NCBI GenBank assembly: GCA_017630215.1
Contig: JAGBVR010000009.1
Span: 62,001-126,000 of the forward strand
Origin: Bacteroidales bacterium
Lineage (GTDB): Bacteria > Bacteroidota > Bacteroidia > Bacteroidales > UBA932
Reading direction: 5' to 3'
Length of the DNA: 64,000 bases
Position 1 is the stretch's first letter; the number at the start of each line of letters is the position of its first letter. The translations under genes were made by a program, and so were the position numbers. The notes beneath the pieces were generated by a model. That model was not told the DNA's origin and did no database searches. It saw nothing but the letters and a program-made list of their open reading frames with translations. Positions 1-9,947 of the stretch are shown one piece after another.

Positions 1-1
1 A

Positions 2-1990
2 TTGGCTATCCTTGTCAGAATCTTTGTGAAGACATCGCGGTGGTCCATACTAAAGGTGAGCGCAGTATTCATCTCCGGTACGCTGCTGCTATCATCATGG
101 CTATTTTATGCCTCGTTAATTACTGGTAATAACCTCGGCGGTGAGTGGGGACGTGCAGTTGCCCAAAGGATGTCGGACAATCTGGGAGATGCGGCAACAT
201 TCTACCTGTTATCAGTTGGAATGATTGTCTGGATAATTGCGGCGTGTATGGATCTCATTGTTTCCGGTGCGAGATATTTCATCAACAAGCCTTACATACG
301 TGAGATTGTTGTCGAAGTACAGAAGGAGATAGAGGAAGAGAAACAGCAGGAGGCTAAGGAAAAAGCACCAAAACAGAAAACTCAGAAAGACCAAAAGGTT
401 CGCGAAGTACTTAAAGCTACTCTTCAGGTGTACGATGACCTGAAAAGCTTCAAGGTTCCGACTGAAGCTATCCTGAAGACTAGAACGGCGGACATAAAGA
501 AGGTCTCCCCGGAAGAGATAAAAAGCAATATCAACATAATCCGCGAGACACTTGCAGACCATCATGTGAAGGTGGCAGATATACAAGCTATCACTGGTCC
601 TACTGTCACTCTATACAAGGTGTACCCTGCAAAGGGAGTTAAAGTCTCTGCAATCAAGGGACTGCATGAAGATATCTCTGTAGCGCTTAGCGCAGGAACG
701 ATTAGGGCACATGTACTCACGGATTCTGTAGGCTTGGAGGTCCCAAATAAGACAAGGTCGCTGGTTCCTATCAGGGCTCTTGTGACTTCGAAGGAATTCA
801 CAGAGAGTACCGCTGAACTTCCTATCGCAATCGGTAGCACTATTGAAGGAAAGACAAAGGTTTTTGACCTTACTAAAGCGCCGCATCTGCTTGTGGCAGG
901 TTCTACCAATCAAGGTAAGTCCGTAGGTCTGAATGTAATAGCTGCGTCCTTGCTTTATGCAAAGAGACCATCTGAGCTGAAGATGGTGTTCATTGATCCT
1001 AAAGGAACTGAGTTTACACCATACAAGGAGCTATATCGTCATTATCTTGCTGTAACCACTACGGCAGATAGTGAGGAGGATGAAATTGAGAAAGCTATCG
1101 CGGTAAAACCGAAAGATGCCGACTTGGTACTTCGTGCCCTTTGTGAAGAGATGAAAGAGAGGTATGAACTCTTGAGACAGGCTGGCTCATGTCCCAATAT
1201 AAAGACTTATAATCAGAAGTTCCTTGAAAAGAAGCTTCGTCCGGACAAAGGACATAAGTTCATGCCTTATATCGTTGCTATTATCGATGAGTATGCGCAG
1301 CTTACTCTCGTAACTTCTGGTAAACCAGAGGCAAGAAATGCTAGTCGAAGCATCACGGCATCAATCATCAGTCTGGCTCAGATGGGACGTGCTGCCGGAA
1401 TTCACATGATTATTGCTACGCAGACTCCGCGTAAGGATGTCATCTCCGGAATGATCAAGGCTAACTTTCCAATGATGATAGCATATAAGGTGGCAAACTC
1501 TACAGAGTCCCAGGTTGTTCTTGACAACACGGGTGCTGACAAACTCATAGGAAACGGAGATATGCTCATCTCTCAGAATGCAAATATTGAGAGAGTCCAG
1601 TGTGGTTATATCGGTCCTGAAGAGATTAAGGCTTTGACTGATTCCATTGCGGCACAAAAGGGTGTTGGCAAGTCTTATAGTATCCCTTACTACCTCCCAG
1701 AAGTCAAGGACGATGAGAGTGAGTCTGATAGCGGAATGGTTGATATGAAGAAGCTGGATGCGAACTTTGAAGAGGCTGCACGTATGGTGGTTTCCACAGG
1801 TAGGGCATCAACTTCGTACCTTCAGACGACATTGGGAATGGGATTCGCACGCTCTGCCAGGGTAATGGCTCAGCTTGAGGCAGCTGGAATCGTTGGACCA
1901 CAGGATCCTAAGAGTAAGAATAGGGAAGTGCTGGTTCATTCTTTTGAGGAGTTAGATAAGATTATTAAAAGGTATAAAGATGGCGAATAG
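2..1990 (+). CDS. ftsK: FtsK/SpoIIIE-family DNA translocase, 5' end cut by window
   Basis: A membrane-anchored hexameric ATPase that pumps double-stranded DNA, normally in chromosome segregation at the division septum. Two hydrophobic segments lie near residues 22-41 and 63-87, followed by a Lys/Glu-rich linker. The alpha domain starts near residue 190. The Walker A box GSTNQGKS is near residue 299 and the Walker B box VAIIDEYAQL near 425. The C-terminal gamma winged helix, which reads the polar KOPS motifs in the family, is intact from about 590. The reading frame opens with TTG at base 2 and fewer transmembrane segments are visible than usual, so the true start almost certainly lies upstream of the window. 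Bacteroidales FtsK usually has GATGQGKS at Walker A, so this may be a divergent or element-borne copy. Confidence 0.93.
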   Translation: MAILVRIFVKTSRWSILKVSAVFISGTLLLSSWLFYASLITGNNLGGEWGRAVAQRMSDNLGDAATFYLLSVGMIVWIIAACMDLIVSGARYFINKPYIREIVVEVQKEIEEEKQQEAKEKAPKQKTQKDQKVREVLKATLQVYDDLKSFKVPTEAILKTRTADIKKVSPEEIKSNINIIRETLADHHVKVADIQAITGPTVTLYKVYPAKGVKVSAIKGLHEDISVALSAGTIRAHVLTDSVGLEVPNKTRSLVPIRALVTSKEFTESTAELPIAIGSTIEGKTKVFDLTKAPHLLVAGSTNQGKSVGLNVIAASLLYAKRPSELKMVFIDPKGTEFTPYKELYRHYLAVTTTADSEEDEIEKAIAVKPKDADLVLRALCEEMKERYELLRQAGSCPNIKTYNQKFLEKKLRPDKGHKFMPYIVAIIDEYAQLTLVTSGKPEARNASRSITASIISLAQMGRAAGIHMIIATQTPRKDVISGMIKANFPMMIAYKVANSTESQVVLDNTGADKLIGNGDMLISQNANIERVQCGYIGPEEIKALTDSIAAQKGVGKSYSIPYYLPEVKDDESESDSGMVDMKKLDANFEEAARMVVSTGRASTSYLQTTLGMGFARSARVMAQLEAAGIVGPQDPKSKNREVLVHSFEELDKIIKRYKDGE

Positions 1991-2006
1991 AGCTATCCAC
2001 AGACGG

Positions 2007-2049
2007 AAAAATCAGAGCCCGAAAAATTGATTTCCGAGCTCTGATTTTT
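2007..2049. terminator. Bidirectional intrinsic terminator
   Basis: A perfect 12-bp inverted repeat (AAAAATCAGAGC at 2007-2018 and its complement at 2038-2049) has A/T tails on both sides. It lies between the convergent ftsK and metalloprotease genes, so it can end transcription from both directions. Confidence 0.85.
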
Positions 2050-2050
2050 G

Positions 2051-2746
2051 CTAAATAGGTAATGCTATAAAACTGTTAAGTTTTTCTCTTTTATGTCTCC
2101 AACCAGGAAGCCTTTTGGTCATTAGGGCCTCAAACAGTTTGTTGTGGCTTTGTACCTTAAGATGCGTCAATTCATGGACTATAACGTAATCTATGCATTC
2201 TTTAGGTACTCTTGCCAACTCTAGATTCAAGAGTACGGATCTCTTCTTAGCATTGCAGCTTCCCCACATGGTCTTCATGGTTTTAATCTGCCAAGCCACT
2301 TCGGTTTCGTCCAGTTGCTTCATCCATTTATCCATCGTGGTGGTGACATACTCCTTCAATTGAGAACGGTACCACTCAGCCATCAACTCTGCACGTCTCT
2401 CTTGTGTGGACCCCTGTCTGATGTTCATGGTCATCACATTGCCTTGTGTGCTGATTGTATTTGCTCCACTGGTTGTGTAGGCTACCCGTAGTAAATAACG
2501 TTCTCCAAACAGGTAATGATTCTCTCCCGATACATATTCCCTCTGAGTCTGCCGTTCTTGGGATGCTATCTCATCTCTCTTTTTTGTGATCCACTCCCAC
2601 TTCGATATTATGTAGCTCTTGGCATCATTGTCTGCCAAATAATCAGGTATAGACAGGTGTACCCTCCCGTCAGGAGGATATACCGACAAGTGCATATTCT
2701 TGATTGGCTTACGCTCAATCTCTATATCTATTCCGTCAATATTCAT
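2051..2746 (-). CDS. YgjP/DUF45-type M48-like zinc metallopeptidase
   Basis: Predicted zinc protease of the YgjP/SprT-like group. The diagnostic WGSC motif is near residue 160 and is followed by the zinc site HELTH near 190, with a third ligand His in QSHNKLF. The final Trp/Arg-rich stretch is usual for the family, and 231 residues is a normal length. Its start abuts the hsdR stop with a 1-base overlap, so it is the last gene of the hsdM-hsdS-hsdR transcript. This family is often found beside type I restriction genes. Its role there is not settled, and proteolysis of the restriction enzyme is only a guess. Confidence 0.88.
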   Translation of the reverse strand: MNIDGIDIEIERKPIKNMHLSVYPPDGRVHLSIPDYLADNDAKSYIISKWEWITKKRDEIASQERQTQREYVSGENHYLFGERYLLRVAYTTSGANTISTQGNVMTMNIRQGSTQERRAELMAEWYRSQLKEYVTTTMDKWMKQLDETEVAWQIKTMKTMWGSCNAKKRSVLLNLELARVPKECIDYVIVHELTHLKVQSHNKLFEALMTKRLPGWRHKREKLNSFIALPI

Positions 2747-5700
2747 CAGTTACCGAATTCTGGGTTATGAATGACTATGCTCAATATTGTTTCAGGGTTG
2801 AACTCAGTTCCTTCCAAGGCCTTCCTTATTGCCAATAGAAGTTTCTTCTTTCTGATTTCATTTGTTCTGAATCCATGAGCAGCATTCGCCGTAATGACAT
2901 CATTCATCATGACAGCCAGTTCCACGTTCTTGCCAAGGTTGTCATACAGTGCCTTCTTTCCCGAAGTGTTTATTCTCGGATCGACTGTCTCTACAGATTT
3001 AAGTTCCGCTGCGAGCTCCTTTACTGATTTGAGGAAATCCTTGTAATTGAGCGTCTCTTGCTGATATTCATCCAGAAGTCTGTTAATTCGTTCAGAGAAT
3101 AACTTGTATTCTTCTGGATTACTTTCTCGCTTGCGATTAATAACCCTACGGACATTAGCAGCCATCGTCTCTGCCACACCCTTCCTGCCGCCAAGTTCTT
3201 TTTCCGCTTCCTCTGCCACTTCCACCTCACCAGTGCCCTTGATGTCAATTATATCCAGAAATGAGAAGTCATCAAGCTTTTCCAGAACCTCTACGCGTGA
3301 TGAGACGATGTAGTCATCAAGCAGTGCCCTCATCTCGGCATCAAATTTCTTGATGTCGACGTAGTCCCCACAGCGCTTTGATATAGCGTTTCTCAGTTCG
3401 TCATATGTCTTGACTTTCTGGTATATCGCCTCTGATTCCTCTTCAGTGTACCCCGCTTCATTAATCTGCATTGCGATGGCTGTGTACTTTCGGACAAGAT
3501 TGTAGCAAGCTTCATAGAAATCTTCTCGCTTACGGGCATTGGTAATTATTTCCGCCTGATGTTCCTCAGCATTACCCTTCCTCTGATCGTAACAGAACCA
3601 GTTGAAGAAATCATCGACTTTCTTAGGATATTCTACAGGCTCTGCAAGTTTATCGCAACGTTCTATCGCGGCCTCTAGATCTTTTTTACCCTCGTCTACC
3701 TTACCTTTAAGAAGTCCCTCGATGTCAGCCTTGTCATACTTGGCGAATGCGCCATTGGTATAATCCTCAATAGCTCCTTCGATGCTTTCAAACAGATGCT
3801 TATAGTCAACAATATATCCGTAATCCTTCTTCTCGCCATTGACCCTGTTAACCCTGCAGATAGCCTGAAAGAGATTATGGTCCTGCATCTTCTTGTCTAT
3901 GTATAGGTAAGTTGCTGAAGGAGCATCAAAGCCTGTGAGCAACTTATCTACAACAATGAGCAGTTTCATCTTGCCTGGATGATTGATGAACTCATCCTTT
4001 GCCCATTCCTCGAATTCCTCGGATGTCTTCTCTCCGATCATTCTCTTATGGGTGCTATACTTGTAGTCTGACTCGGTCTTCAGTTCTCCACTATATCCAT
4101 CCTCTAGTGACGGATCTGTGCCATCATAACTTGAAACTACTGCACATTTCCCTGCAAGTGCAGTCTCTTGGAAGGCTGCCCAGAACCTGTATGCCTGATA
4201 AATGCTTCCGGCCACCAGCATGGCATTGCCCCAGCCCTGCTTCAGAGCTGTAATCAATTGGAAGTCTTTCGTTATCTGGGCTACAATACGATTGACCCTG
4301 TCCTTGCTGGAGAAGAGGTTCTTCATCTCACCCCAGCGGTCCTGCAAAGCTTTCTTTGCCTTTGGTGTTAGATTACGTGTAGTGTCTTCGAACAGCTCAT
4401 CAAAAGATATCTCATCTGACAGTTCCTGATCGACTTCACGAGCCTCATACCTTAGGTCGAGAATCACCTTGTCTTGAACAGCTTCGTTGAACTTGTATGT
4501 ATGTATCCATGGACCGAAATTGTCCCTGCTGGTCAACTTTCCTTTTTCATCTTTAAGAAGTGGAGTCCCTGTGAATCCAATCATCATCACATCCTCTCCC
4601 ATAATCTTCTTCATGGCCTTGTTGAGAATGCCTCCCTGTGTGCGATGGCATTCGTCCACAAAGACAAAGATATTTCCTTTTGCCTTGAAGTCCTCTGGCA
4701 GTCTTTCGGAAAGATCCTTGAGATACTGTTCGGCTGAACGTTCTCCACGAAGCTTCTTTTCATGGCTTTCATTCACCTCTGGGTCTCCAGCCAATCCGAA
4801 CTTATGGATAAGTGTACAAATCAGAGGGTATGTCTTGACAGCATTACCATTACGGTCTTTACCATTCAGCATACCGATGAGATGGTCACCGCTTTTCGCA
4901 CGGACTGGGTGTTCTCCTGCATCCTTGAAGCCGTTTTCAATCTGCTTGTCGAGTTCATCTCGGTCAGTGATGATTATGACACGGCTGTCATCGATGTTTT
5001 CTCGGATCCACTGAGCGAGCCATACCATGGTAAGACTCTTGCCGGATCCTTGGCTATGCCATATGATACCGCTCTGTTTGTTCCGGATGCGTGTCTTCGC
5101 CGCCACAATAGCAAAATACTGATTCGGACGGGCAACTTTTTTAACCCCACCATCAAATACCACGCAATCGTGCAGGAATTCCAAAAGCCTGTCCGGATGA
5201 AGCATCTGCATCAAAGAACGGTCCAGCTCGTTAGGGTATTCCTTTGGACCATAGATAGATGATGATACAGGTAACTTCAAATTGTCGTACGGATATCCAT
5301 CTCCAGCCGGTTCCTTCCAATGGAGCCAGTACTTTGGAGGAGTAAGAGTGGTTCCGTAATATACGCCCTGACTCTCGCTGCCGGCCAGTAAAAGCTGTGG
5401 AGTAGAGAAGAAGTTCGGTATCTCTCCATCTTGCTGATTTCTCCAGTTCTGACTGATGCCGTCATCAACACTAACGGTCGCTTTCTTCAGTTCTATAACT
5501 GCTAGAGCAATTCCATTGATGTATATCACTACATCAGGTCTTCGGTGTTCATTGCCGATGGTCTGCTTGCGGACTGTAACTTCTTCTGCTATGTGGAAGA
5601 TATTGTTGTAGGTGTCTTTCCAGTCAATCAGCCAAACCTGCTTGTTAGGCAGACCAACACCTTGACTGACGGATACTGGGTAACGGAGCGTATTGTACAC

Positions 5701-5955
5701 GTCTTTATTGCTATTGTAAAGCGCATCTTTGTTGGCACAATATGCAACTTCCTTGAGTTTACGGACTGCTTCCGATGCTTGGGTGCTGGTTAGACCCTGA
5801 CGATCCATAAGGAACTCTATGAGGATATCCTCACGGATATTGGTGTTCTCAGTGTCCTTGAGATTTCCGATGTACTCATAGCCGTTTTTGTCACAGAGGA
5901 GCTTGATGACCCTGTTCTGGACAGCACGTTCAGAATTGGTGGAAGGATTTATCAT
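2746..5955 (-). CDS. hsdR: Type I restriction enzyme R subunit
   Basis: Motor and nuclease subunit of a type I restriction-modification complex. It translocates DNA from an unmethylated target and cleaves at a distance. The PD-(D/E)xK nuclease core is visible as D141 and E155-x-K157. The superfamily 2 helicase follows with Walker A SQGSGKS (301-307), the DECH box (434-437) and the FTGTP motif shortly after. At 1069 residues it has full family length and no disruption. Its ATG overlaps the hsdS stop by four bases (5952-5955), indicating translational coupling. Expression therefore depends on the promoter upstream of hsdM. Confidence 0.97.
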   Translation of the reverse strand: MINPSTNSERAVQNRVIKLLCDKNGYEYIGNLKDTENTNIREDILIEFLMDRQGLTSTQASEAVRKLKEVAYCANKDALYNSNKDVYNTLRYPVSVSQGVGLPNKQVWLIDWKDTYNNIFHIAEEVTVRKQTIGNEHRRPDVVIYINGIALAVIELKKATVSVDDGISQNWRNQQDGEIPNFFSTPQLLLAGSESQGVYYGTTLTPPKYWLHWKEPAGDGYPYDNLKLPVSSSIYGPKEYPNELDRSLMQMLHPDRLLEFLHDCVVFDGGVKKVARPNQYFAIVAAKTRIRNKQSGIIWHSQGSGKSLTMVWLAQWIRENIDDSRVIIITDRDELDKQIENGFKDAGEHPVRAKSGDHLIGMLNGKDRNGNAVKTYPLICTLIHKFGLAGDPEVNESHEKKLRGERSAEQYLKDLSERLPEDFKAKGNIFVFVDECHRTQGGILNKAMKKIMGEDVMMIGFTGTPLLKDEKGKLTSRDNFGPWIHTYKFNEAVQDKVILDLRYEAREVDQELSDEISFDELFEDTTRNLTPKAKKALQDRWGEMKNLFSSKDRVNRIVAQITKDFQLITALKQGWGNAMLVAGSIYQAYRFWAAFQETALAGKCAVVSSYDGTDPSLEDGYSGELKTESDYKYSTHKRMIGEKTSEEFEEWAKDEFINHPGKMKLLIVVDKLLTGFDAPSATYLYIDKKMQDHNLFQAICRVNRVNGEKKDYGYIVDYKHLFESIEGAIEDYTNGAFAKYDKADIEGLLKGKVDEGKKDLEAAIERCDKLAEPVEYPKKVDDFFNWFCYDQRKGNAEEHQAEIITNARKREDFYEACYNLVRKYTAIAMQINEAGYTEEESEAIYQKVKTYDELRNAISKRCGDYVDIKKFDAEMRALLDDYIVSSRVEVLEKLDDFSFLDIIDIKGTGEVEVAEEAEKELGGRKGVAETMAANVRRVINRKRESNPEEYKLFSERINRLLDEYQQETLNYKDFLKSVKELAAELKSVETVDPRINTSGKKALYDNLGKNVELAVMMNDVITANAAHGFRTNEIRKKKLLLAIRKALEGTEFNPETILSIVIHNPEFGN

Positions 5956-7193
5956 ATAAGACGTGTTTTACCGGTTAAAAGTTCTTGCATCATACCTTGT
6001 TTGATAGATGCATATTTATCACGTTTCGACTCAATGTTCAGGATTTCATTGTCAACTCCCTCAATAAAATCGCATATTTGATTCTGCTCTTCAATAGAAG
6101 GAGGTATCATGAAATCAAATTTAACAATATCTTTCTGGTATAGATGGACGATTGTTGAGCCTGCAACAATTGAATCTATAAAGTCATCAAAGTACTTAGA
6201 AATAAATACTTTGGCCAAATATCGCTGCGAGATGTCTTTGTCCTTTGACCTAACAACAAAAACTCCACTATTCAGTGTACCTGGTCCTGGGATTGTATCA
6301 AGGTAAGCAACTTTCCCTATTGTTCCGTCTTTTGATATGAGAACGTCGTGCTCACGTATTTTTATGTAAGGATCTTGCTCAAAGCGGTCTTTGGTGACGA
6401 AGTGACAGTTCTTCCAGTCGATGCGTCCATCCTTAAAATCTGTTCCAGTAATTAGGTAATATTCCCCAGAATTAAGGTACTCCTTAGTTGTAAGCCCTTG
6501 CCAGCCGATTCTCGCTTTGATTGTTGCACTTTTACCAAGGTTTTTCGGAATCCACTCGGAATGAAAGCCAGGTAGACGAACTTTGCCAGTCAATAATTGT
6601 TGTATCAGTCCTTCCCTGATTTGCTTCTTTTTTGAGATTTCTTCGCCAAACGAAGCAATAAGTTTATCAATTTTCGATAGAGCTTCAGCAATACATCTTT
6701 GCTCATCTAAAGATTTCGGAGCAGCAAATGTTGTATTACGTAGATTTTCATTATAAAGTCGTACAACGATACCACCATTCTCAGTATGAAAATTCATGAC
6801 TTTATAGCAATAGTATAGAAAGCAATTCAAGACTTTATTCTCATTATTATCAATCCAAACAATGTTAGAGTCTTGAAAGTATGAATCTTGTCCGTCAAAA
6901 ATGACAGTGCGTCCAATTGTTCCTGCTGCAGAAAGAAGAATGTCACCTTTCTTTGGATATGAAAACCTCGAACGGTAATCTACAAACAAATCTCTAGAGA
7001 TATAAGCATCTGGAGTTCCTCCAAATGTTCCTATTTTAAAGAAAGGGATGTCTCCTTTTGCAAGAGTCTGAGACTTCATGACTCTCTTGCACATCTTTAC
7101 CTCACCTAGTTCTCCGAGAGATAATACTTCCCAATCATTTGGAATAAGCCCGAGGGAAGACATTTTCATATGTTGAGTGTCTGTCATTTTCAT
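5952..7193 (-). CDS. hsdS: Type I restriction specificity subunit S
   Basis: DNA-recognition subunit that sets the bipartite target of the restriction-modification complex. Two target-recognition domains are separated by the conserved helical spacer. Each half ends in the family signature: LDEQRCIAEAL then QQLLTGKVRLPGF in the middle, and IEEQNQICDFI then QELLTGKTRL at the C terminus. The near-repeat of the two conserved regions gives the usual pseudo-symmetry. The length of 413 residues is normal and both halves look intact. No second hsdS copy, recombinase or inverted repeat for phase variation was seen nearby. The start overlaps the hsdM stop by one base. Confidence 0.96.
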   Translation of the reverse strand: MKMTDTQHMKMSSLGLIPNDWEVLSLGELGEVKMCKRVMKSQTLAKGDIPFFKIGTFGGTPDAYISRDLFVDYRSRFSYPKKGDILLSAAGTIGRTVIFDGQDSYFQDSNIVWIDNNENKVLNCFLYYCYKVMNFHTENGGIVVRLYNENLRNTTFAAPKSLDEQRCIAEALSKIDKLIASFGEEISKKKQIREGLIQQLLTGKVRLPGFHSEWIPKNLGKSATIKARIGWQGLTTKEYLNSGEYYLITGTDFKDGRIDWKNCHFVTKDRFEQDPYIKIREHDVLISKDGTIGKVAYLDTIPGPGTLNSGVFVVRSKDKDISQRYLAKVFISKYFDDFIDSIVAGSTIVHLYQKDIVKFDFMIPPSIEEQNQICDFIEGVDNEILNIESKRDKYASIKQGMMQELLTGKTRLI

Positions 7194-9610
7194 TAAAGAT
7201 TAATTCCCATTGCCTTGAAGTACACCTCCACTTCACCACTTAACGAGATAATATCTTCGTTTATTTTCGGAAGAGGCTTTGCGTAACGTTCATTGAGCAC
7301 TGATACCTGACTGGATATTGATTCGCAGACACGCTTATTCTCTGCTTCGCTTCGAGTGCAAAGTTCTTGTAGCCATTTGTCATAGATTACGAGGTCGCGA
7401 ATCTCCTCTTCATTGAGGGCATCGTACTTTCTACGTACATTTTCCGTGAGCTTATCTATGAGAGCATATAATACTTTGGCAGCCTCTTTCTTCTTAGCGC
7501 AGAGGTCCAAATACTTGTTCCATACTTTTACTACCTCAGAGTCGGCTTCAATCGTGTGTTTCTTCTGGGCTGCAACCGCCTTCTTGACATTTGCTTCATT
7601 CACCTTCTCTAACATCTCAAAGAGTCCCTCGTCAAAGGCATCGGGATTCTCTTCTGGTAGAGCCTCAATTTCACCGCCAAGTTGTTCTACTTCAACACGT
7701 TTTACAAGTATATCGGCATGTTCAGCAGAGAAGAATTTGTTCACTATCACCTTGACAGGTAAGAGATCGCACTCAATATCCTCAAAGGTCGATTTCTTTT
7801 TGGTGTCACGTAGGGTTACCTTCCAACCGTCACGACTAACCATATAACAGTCATCCTGCATTGCTTCTACCCAGTAATTCATGAGTATCTCGTAGACATT
7901 GTAAGGGTCAACCAGTTTCAAACCGGCTTTTGCTCCTTCCAGAAGCATTTCGCTCCAACGTTCAATGAGAGCCTTAGGTTCACATTCTTCCTTTACAGAT
8001 GTTAGCATATCTACAGATGCCGCTTTGCACCAGTCTTCGACGATCTTTGCGTACATGGCATTCTGTCTTTGGTATGAACTGTCTGCATTAACTGCCTCGG
8101 AGATACCATCTGCTGAAGGTACTAGACTATAATAGCCGTTTGACTCCTTATGGAACAGGCAATCTTTTAGGCTTGGACAAGCATCCCATAGAGGGGCCAG
8201 CACCTCCTCTACATCGTGAGCAGGCAGACCACCGTGCAGGTGAGCGTAGATGTCCTGGCGGATTTCCTTGTCCTCTGGGATTACATAGCGAGGGATATTG
8301 AGGTTATACTCGTTGGCAGCAATCTCTTCAAAAGAAACAAACTTGGCATAATGCAGTACATCAGACTGTGATTCCCAGGTGTCCACAATAAGCTTGACGT
8401 CCTGCTCTCTGAGTCTATTCTTTGCCCCGTCTTTCTGGAAACCTTCTTTCGCGTCGATCATGAATATACCCTTTGAGCTTGCCGCATGTTCCTTGTCGAT
8501 GATGATGATGCACGCTGGGATTCCGGTGCCATAGAAAAGGTTTCCTGGCAGACCAATGATGCCGCTGATCCAATGTTTCTTCACAAGGAACTTGCGAATC
8601 TCGGCCTCTGCTCCCCCACGGAAGAGTACACCATGAGGCAGAATACATGCTGCATGACCTTGTGTTTTGAGTGAAGCTATGATATGAAGGAGGAATGCAT
8701 AATCCCCACATCCAGGAGGTGGTACCTGTGCGAGATTGCCGCTTGCACCCCATCTCATGAATGTATCGTTCGCTTTTGCGGACTTCATCCAGCCTTTTGT
8801 TGAAAAAGGAGGATTAGCTACAATATAGTCAAATGTCTGTAGGGTAGTGTCGTTCTCTTTGTGCAGTGGGTCATTCAATGTGTCACCATGTCTGAGTTCT
8901 GCATCATCTACCCCGTGAATGATCATGGACATTCTGGCCATACCGATTGTGGCAAGGTCCTTTTCCTGTCCGTCGATGCTGGCATTGTTTCTTGCCTCAG
9001 CCCTGGCACGGAGAAGGAGTGAACCTGAACCGCAGGTAGGGTCGTATATGGAGATCATTTGTCGGTCATCCTTGTTGATGCCGATAACTCTAGCCATGAT
9101 GCGGCTGACTTCTGCGGGTGTATAGAACTGGCCCTTGCTCTTTCCAGATTCAGAGGCAAAGTTCTTCATGAGAAACTCATACGCATCTCCAATCAGGTCA
9201 TCATCTGCAGCACGATTATTTGAGAAATCCAACTCGTCCCTTTGAAATACTTCTATAAGTTTGCTGACCGTCTCGATGAGGTCTTTTCCCTTGCCGAGTT
9301 TATTTTCGTCAGCAAAATCAGCATTAGTTATCACCCCGGTTAGTCCGTTGGCATCGGCAAGTTTTGCGAGAATCTTATTCATCTCTTCGCCAATGTTGGT
9401 CTTTCCCTTGAGTGCAATCATATCGTCAAACGAGCAGCCCTCCGGTACTGATATGAGCATGTCCGGATCTTTCTTTGCCTTGTCACTTATGTACTTGACA
9501 AAGAGAATGACCAATACATAATCCTTGTATTGACTGGAGTCCATGCCGCCTCGGAGTTCATTGCAACCCTCCCATAGGGCACTATAAAGTTGAGATTTCT
9601 TAATTGCCAT
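7193..9610 (-). CDS. hsdM: Type I restriction-modification methylase subunit M
   Basis: N6-adenine methyltransferase that protects host sites and forms the core of the restriction complex. Counting from the upstream Met at 9634, SAM motif I is DPTCGSG (198-204) and catalytic motif IV is NPPF (274-277). Both are intact. The N-terminal four-helix region has the family sequence LRGGMDSSQYKDYVL. At about 805 residues it is longer than classical HsdM (about 500), because a C-terminal coiled extension rich in Lys and Glu follows the methylase domain. The start at 9610 (MAIKKSQLYS) matches the usual family N terminus. An in-frame ATG at 9634 is the alternative. It heads the operon hsdM-hsdS-hsdR-M48. 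Confidence 0.95.
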   Translation of the reverse strand: MAIKKSQLYSALWEGCNELRGGMDSSQYKDYVLVILFVKYISDKAKKDPDMLISVPEGCSFDDMIALKGKTNIGEEMNKILAKLADANGLTGVITNADFADENKLGKGKDLIETVSKLIEVFQRDELDFSNNRAADDDLIGDAYEFLMKNFASESGKSKGQFYTPAEVSRIMARVIGINKDDRQMISIYDPTCGSGSLLLRARAEARNNASIDGQEKDLATIGMARMSMIIHGVDDAELRHGDTLNDPLHKENDTTLQTFDYIVANPPFSTKGWMKSAKANDTFMRWGASGNLAQVPPPGCGDYAFLLHIIASLKTQGHAACILPHGVLFRGGAEAEIRKFLVKKHWISGIIGLPGNLFYGTGIPACIIIIDKEHAASSKGIFMIDAKEGFQKDGAKNRLREQDVKLIVDTWESQSDVLHYAKFVSFEEIAANEYNLNIPRYVIPEDKEIRQDIYAHLHGGLPAHDVEEVLAPLWDACPSLKDCLFHKESNGYYSLVPSADGISEAVNADSSYQRQNAMYAKIVEDWCKAASVDMLTSVKEECEPKALIERWSEMLLEGAKAGLKLVDPYNVYEILMNYWVEAMQDDCYMVSRDGWKVTLRDTKKKSTFEDIECDLLPVKVIVNKFFSAEHADILVKRVEVEQLGGEIEALPEENPDAFDEGLFEMLEKVNEANVKKAVAAQKKHTIEADSEVVKVWNKYLDLCAKKKEAAKVLYALIDKLTENVRRKYDALNEEEIRDLVIYDKWLQELCTRSEAENKRVCESISSQVSVLNERYAKPLPKINEDIISLSGEVEVYFKAMGINL

Positions 9611-9698
9611 AGTGTCTGTATCGATGAATGCCAATGGCTGTTATTGTCAGCCATCATATTCTAGGTTCTAATTTGTTTAGTGGTGATTATTTATCTTC

Positions 9699-9706
9699 CA
9701 AATTTA
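9699..9706 (-). promoter_or_regulatory. Candidate -7 box for the hsdM operon
   Basis: TAAATTTG on the minus strand matches TAnnTTTG exactly and lies 65-90 bases upstream of the possible hsdM starts. No clear -33 TTTG was found at the expected spacing, so support is partial. The rest of the 9635-9900 intergenic stretch holds the SNF2 promoter and no recognisable gene. Confidence 0.45.
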
Positions 9707-9904
9707 ATTATTTTCTTCTTATAAATACCCTACGTGAGCGATAAATGTTACAGATTACCACTCAATGTTGGCGATTTTGACAGGTATGTGTCAAAAGTCC
9801 GTCTTATATTTTTAGCCCTCATAGCTTGTAACAAAGAGCCAGACCATCAGTATATACAGGAAGAAATACAACAGGTTACACACTGATTTAGCAATCTGCC
9901 ATAA

Positions 9905-9930
9905 TTTGGCACATAGGCACATTACTTTTG
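9905..9930 (+). promoter_or_regulatory. TTTGGCA-N11-TAnnTTTG promoter of the SNF2 operon
   Basis: TTTGGCA at 9905-9911, 11 bases, then TACTTTTG at 9923-9930, leaving 14 bases between the TTTG and the -7 box. The likely ATG follows at 9948. The same layout occurs at five other places in this window, always upstream of a gene. An ACAGGTTACA sequence at 9871-9880, shared with the region upstream of the RNA gene at 40721, lies further upstream. Confidence 0.65.
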
Positions 9931-9947
9931 CACCATATCCCAATCCT

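Noticed and set aside
4487-5262. Two long frames opposite hsdR
   Set aside because: They are mirror frames of the conserved helicase region and have no motif of their own.
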